Assembly (NCBI GenBank): GCA_015232485.1
Contig: JADFZP010000121.1
Location: 2,401 to 8,402, forward strand
Reading direction: 5' to 3'
DNA from: Alphaproteobacteria bacterium
GTDB taxonomy: Bacteria; Pseudomonadota; Alphaproteobacteria; Rhodospirillales; Magnetospirillaceae
DNA length: 6,002 nucleotides
Part shown: one piece after another, positions 5,043 through 6,002 of the stretch
Layout: every line of letters starts with the position of its first letter
How positions within the stretch are numbered: position 1 is the first letter of the stretch
Program-made: the position numbers and the translations under genes
The notes under the pieces: generated by a model
Told to the model about the DNA's origin: nothing
The model's input: the letters and a program-made list of their open reading frames with translations, nothing else
The model's database searches: none

Positions 5043-6002
5043 ATGAGTGCCTTCGGTCTTTACGTCCACTGGCCCTTCTGCGTCTCGAAGTGCCCCTATT
5101 GCGACTTCAACAGCCATGTCGCGGCCGCCGTCGACCAGCCGCGCTGGCGCGCCGCGCTGCTTGCCGAACTCGATCACTTCGCGCGGCACACGGCGGGGCG
5201 GGAACTGGGCAGCGTGTTTTTCGGCGGCGGTACGCCCTCGCTGATGGAGCCGGCGACGGTGGCCGCGCTGCTGGACCGCGCCGCGACCCATTGGACCATC
5301 GCGCCGGACTGCGAAATCACCCTCGAGGCCAATCCCGGCACCGTCGATCAGGCGAAGTTCGAAGGCTTCCGCGCCGCCGGTGTCGGGCGGGTGTCGCTGG
5401 GCATGCAGGCGATGGCCGACGACGCGCTGCGCTTCCTCGGCCGGCGCCACGACTCGTCCGAGGCGCGCCGCGCCGTCGCCCTGGCGCGGCGCCTGTTTCC
5501 GCGCATGTCCTTCGACCTGATCTATGCGCGGCCGGGGCAGACCCCCGCCGCCTGGGCCGCCGAACTGGGCGCCGCGATCGAGCTGGCGGCCGATCACCTG
5601 CCCTTGTACCAACTGACCATCGAGCCCGGCACCGCCTTCCACCCCGCCCAGGCGCGCGGCGATTTCGTGCTGCCCGACGAGGATGATTCGGTGGCGATGT
5701 TCGAAACCACCCGCGACATCTGCGAAGCCGCCGGCCTGCCCAGCTACGAGGTCTCGAACCACGCCCGCCCCGGCGCCGAATGCCGCCACAACCTGCTGTA
5801 TTGGGAAGGGGGCGACTACGCCGGTATCGGCCCCGGCGCGCATGGCCGCCTGACCCTGGACGGAACCACCTGGGCCACCCGCCAGCGCCGCGCCCCGGCA
5901 AGCTGGCTCGACGCCGTCGAACGCCAGGGCCACGCGACGCGCGAAAGCACCGCGCTCGACCCGGTCGAACGGGCGCGCGAACGGGCCTTGATGCGCCTGC
6001 GC
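5043..6002 (+). CDS. hemW: HemW, radical SAM heme chaperone (3' end beyond window)
   Basis: The first 320 residues are present and the frame is open at the right edge, so the C-terminal part is missing from view. HemW belongs to the coproporphyrinogen III dehydrogenase-like radical SAM family; it binds heme and delivers it to respiratory proteins, and was long misannotated as HemN. Seen: the 4Fe-4S motif C13-x3-C17-x2-C20 within FCVSKCPYCDFNSH, where F22 replaces the extra Cys of true HemN (CxxxCxxCxC); GGGTPS (61-66) for S-adenosylmethionine binding; EANPGT (95-100); RVSLGMQ (116-122), where SAM-family members usually have a Val-Gln-Ser ending; DLIYARPGQ (158-166); TIEPGTAFH (192-200); and the HemW heme-binding signature HNLLYW at 249-254. 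The start is the only sensible ATG, since no in-frame start codon lies just upstream. The 31-base gap after rdgB has no evident ribosome binding site. It probably belongs to the rph-rdgB operon. Confidence 0.95.
   Translation, partial: MSAFGLYVHWPFCVSKCPYCDFNSHVAAAVDQPRWRAALLAELDHFARHTAGRELGSVFFGGGTPSLMEPATVAALLDRAATHWTIAPDCEITLEANPGTVDQAKFEGFRAAGVGRVSLGMQAMADDALRFLGRRHDSSEARRAVALARRLFPRMSFDLIYARPGQTPAAWAAELGAAIELAADHLPLYQLTIEPGTAFHPAQARGDFVLPDEDDSVAMFETTRDICEAAGLPSYEVSNHARPGAECRHNLLYWEGGDYAGIGPGAHGRLTLDGTTWATRQRRAPASWLDAVERQGHATRESTALDPVERARERALMRLR

Noticed and set aside
4980..5933. 317-codon open frame on the minus strand opposite hemW
   Set aside because: The plus strand carries the HemW iron-sulfur motif and the HNLLYW signature; the minus frame shows no recognisable domain.
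1..6002. Mobile elements, CRISPR arrays, tRNA or rRNA genes, defence or phage modules
   Set aside because: No transposase, long terminal inverted repeats, regularly spaced repeats or structural RNA patterns were seen; gene content and composition look uniformly chromosomal.

Overview
The window is ordinary chromosomal sequence from a high-GC alphaproteobacterium. The gene content (rph, rdgB and hemW diverging from hrcA and grpE) and the protein sequences fit a member of the Rhodospirillales or a close relative. That placement is inference from gene order and sequence style, not from a database search. I see no tRNA, rRNA, insertion sequence, CRISPR array or phage gene.

Layout: bases 1-98 hold no gene I can assign. 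Four genes then lie on the minus strand. In their own reading direction they are hrcA (3561 to 2509), grpE (2505 to 1888), a lipoprotein of the PQQ sugar/sorbosone dehydrogenase family (1887 to 670), and, after a 124-bp gap with its own candidate promoter, an exported Staphylococcus-type nuclease (545 to 99). On the plus strand are rph (3699-4418), rdgB (4418-5011) and hemW (5043, running off the right edge). The two sets diverge from the 137-bp region 3562-3698, which holds a good hrcA promoter, a weak rph promoter, and an inverted repeat that places the two -35 elements back to back.

How the genes work together: hrcA and grpE form a heat-shock unit (a repressor of chaperone genes, and the nucleotide exchange factor of DnaK). 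The dehydrogenase start codon directly follows the grpE stop codon, so an envelope redox lipoprotein is probably translated from the same message. On the other side, rph (tRNA 3'-end trimming), rdgB (removal of non-canonical purine nucleotides) and hemW (heme chaperone of the radical SAM family) form a housekeeping operon with a 1-nt overlap and then a 31-nt gap. The nuclease appears separately transcribed. Its message would start with a stem-loop that abuts a strong Shine-Dalgarno sequence, and the ATG that sequence serves is out of frame with the nuclease.

I did not find a convincing new biological system. The points most worth checking are the start-region conflict and leader hairpin of the nuclease, the symmetric divergent promoter, and the coupling of a PQQ-type lipoprotein to grpE.
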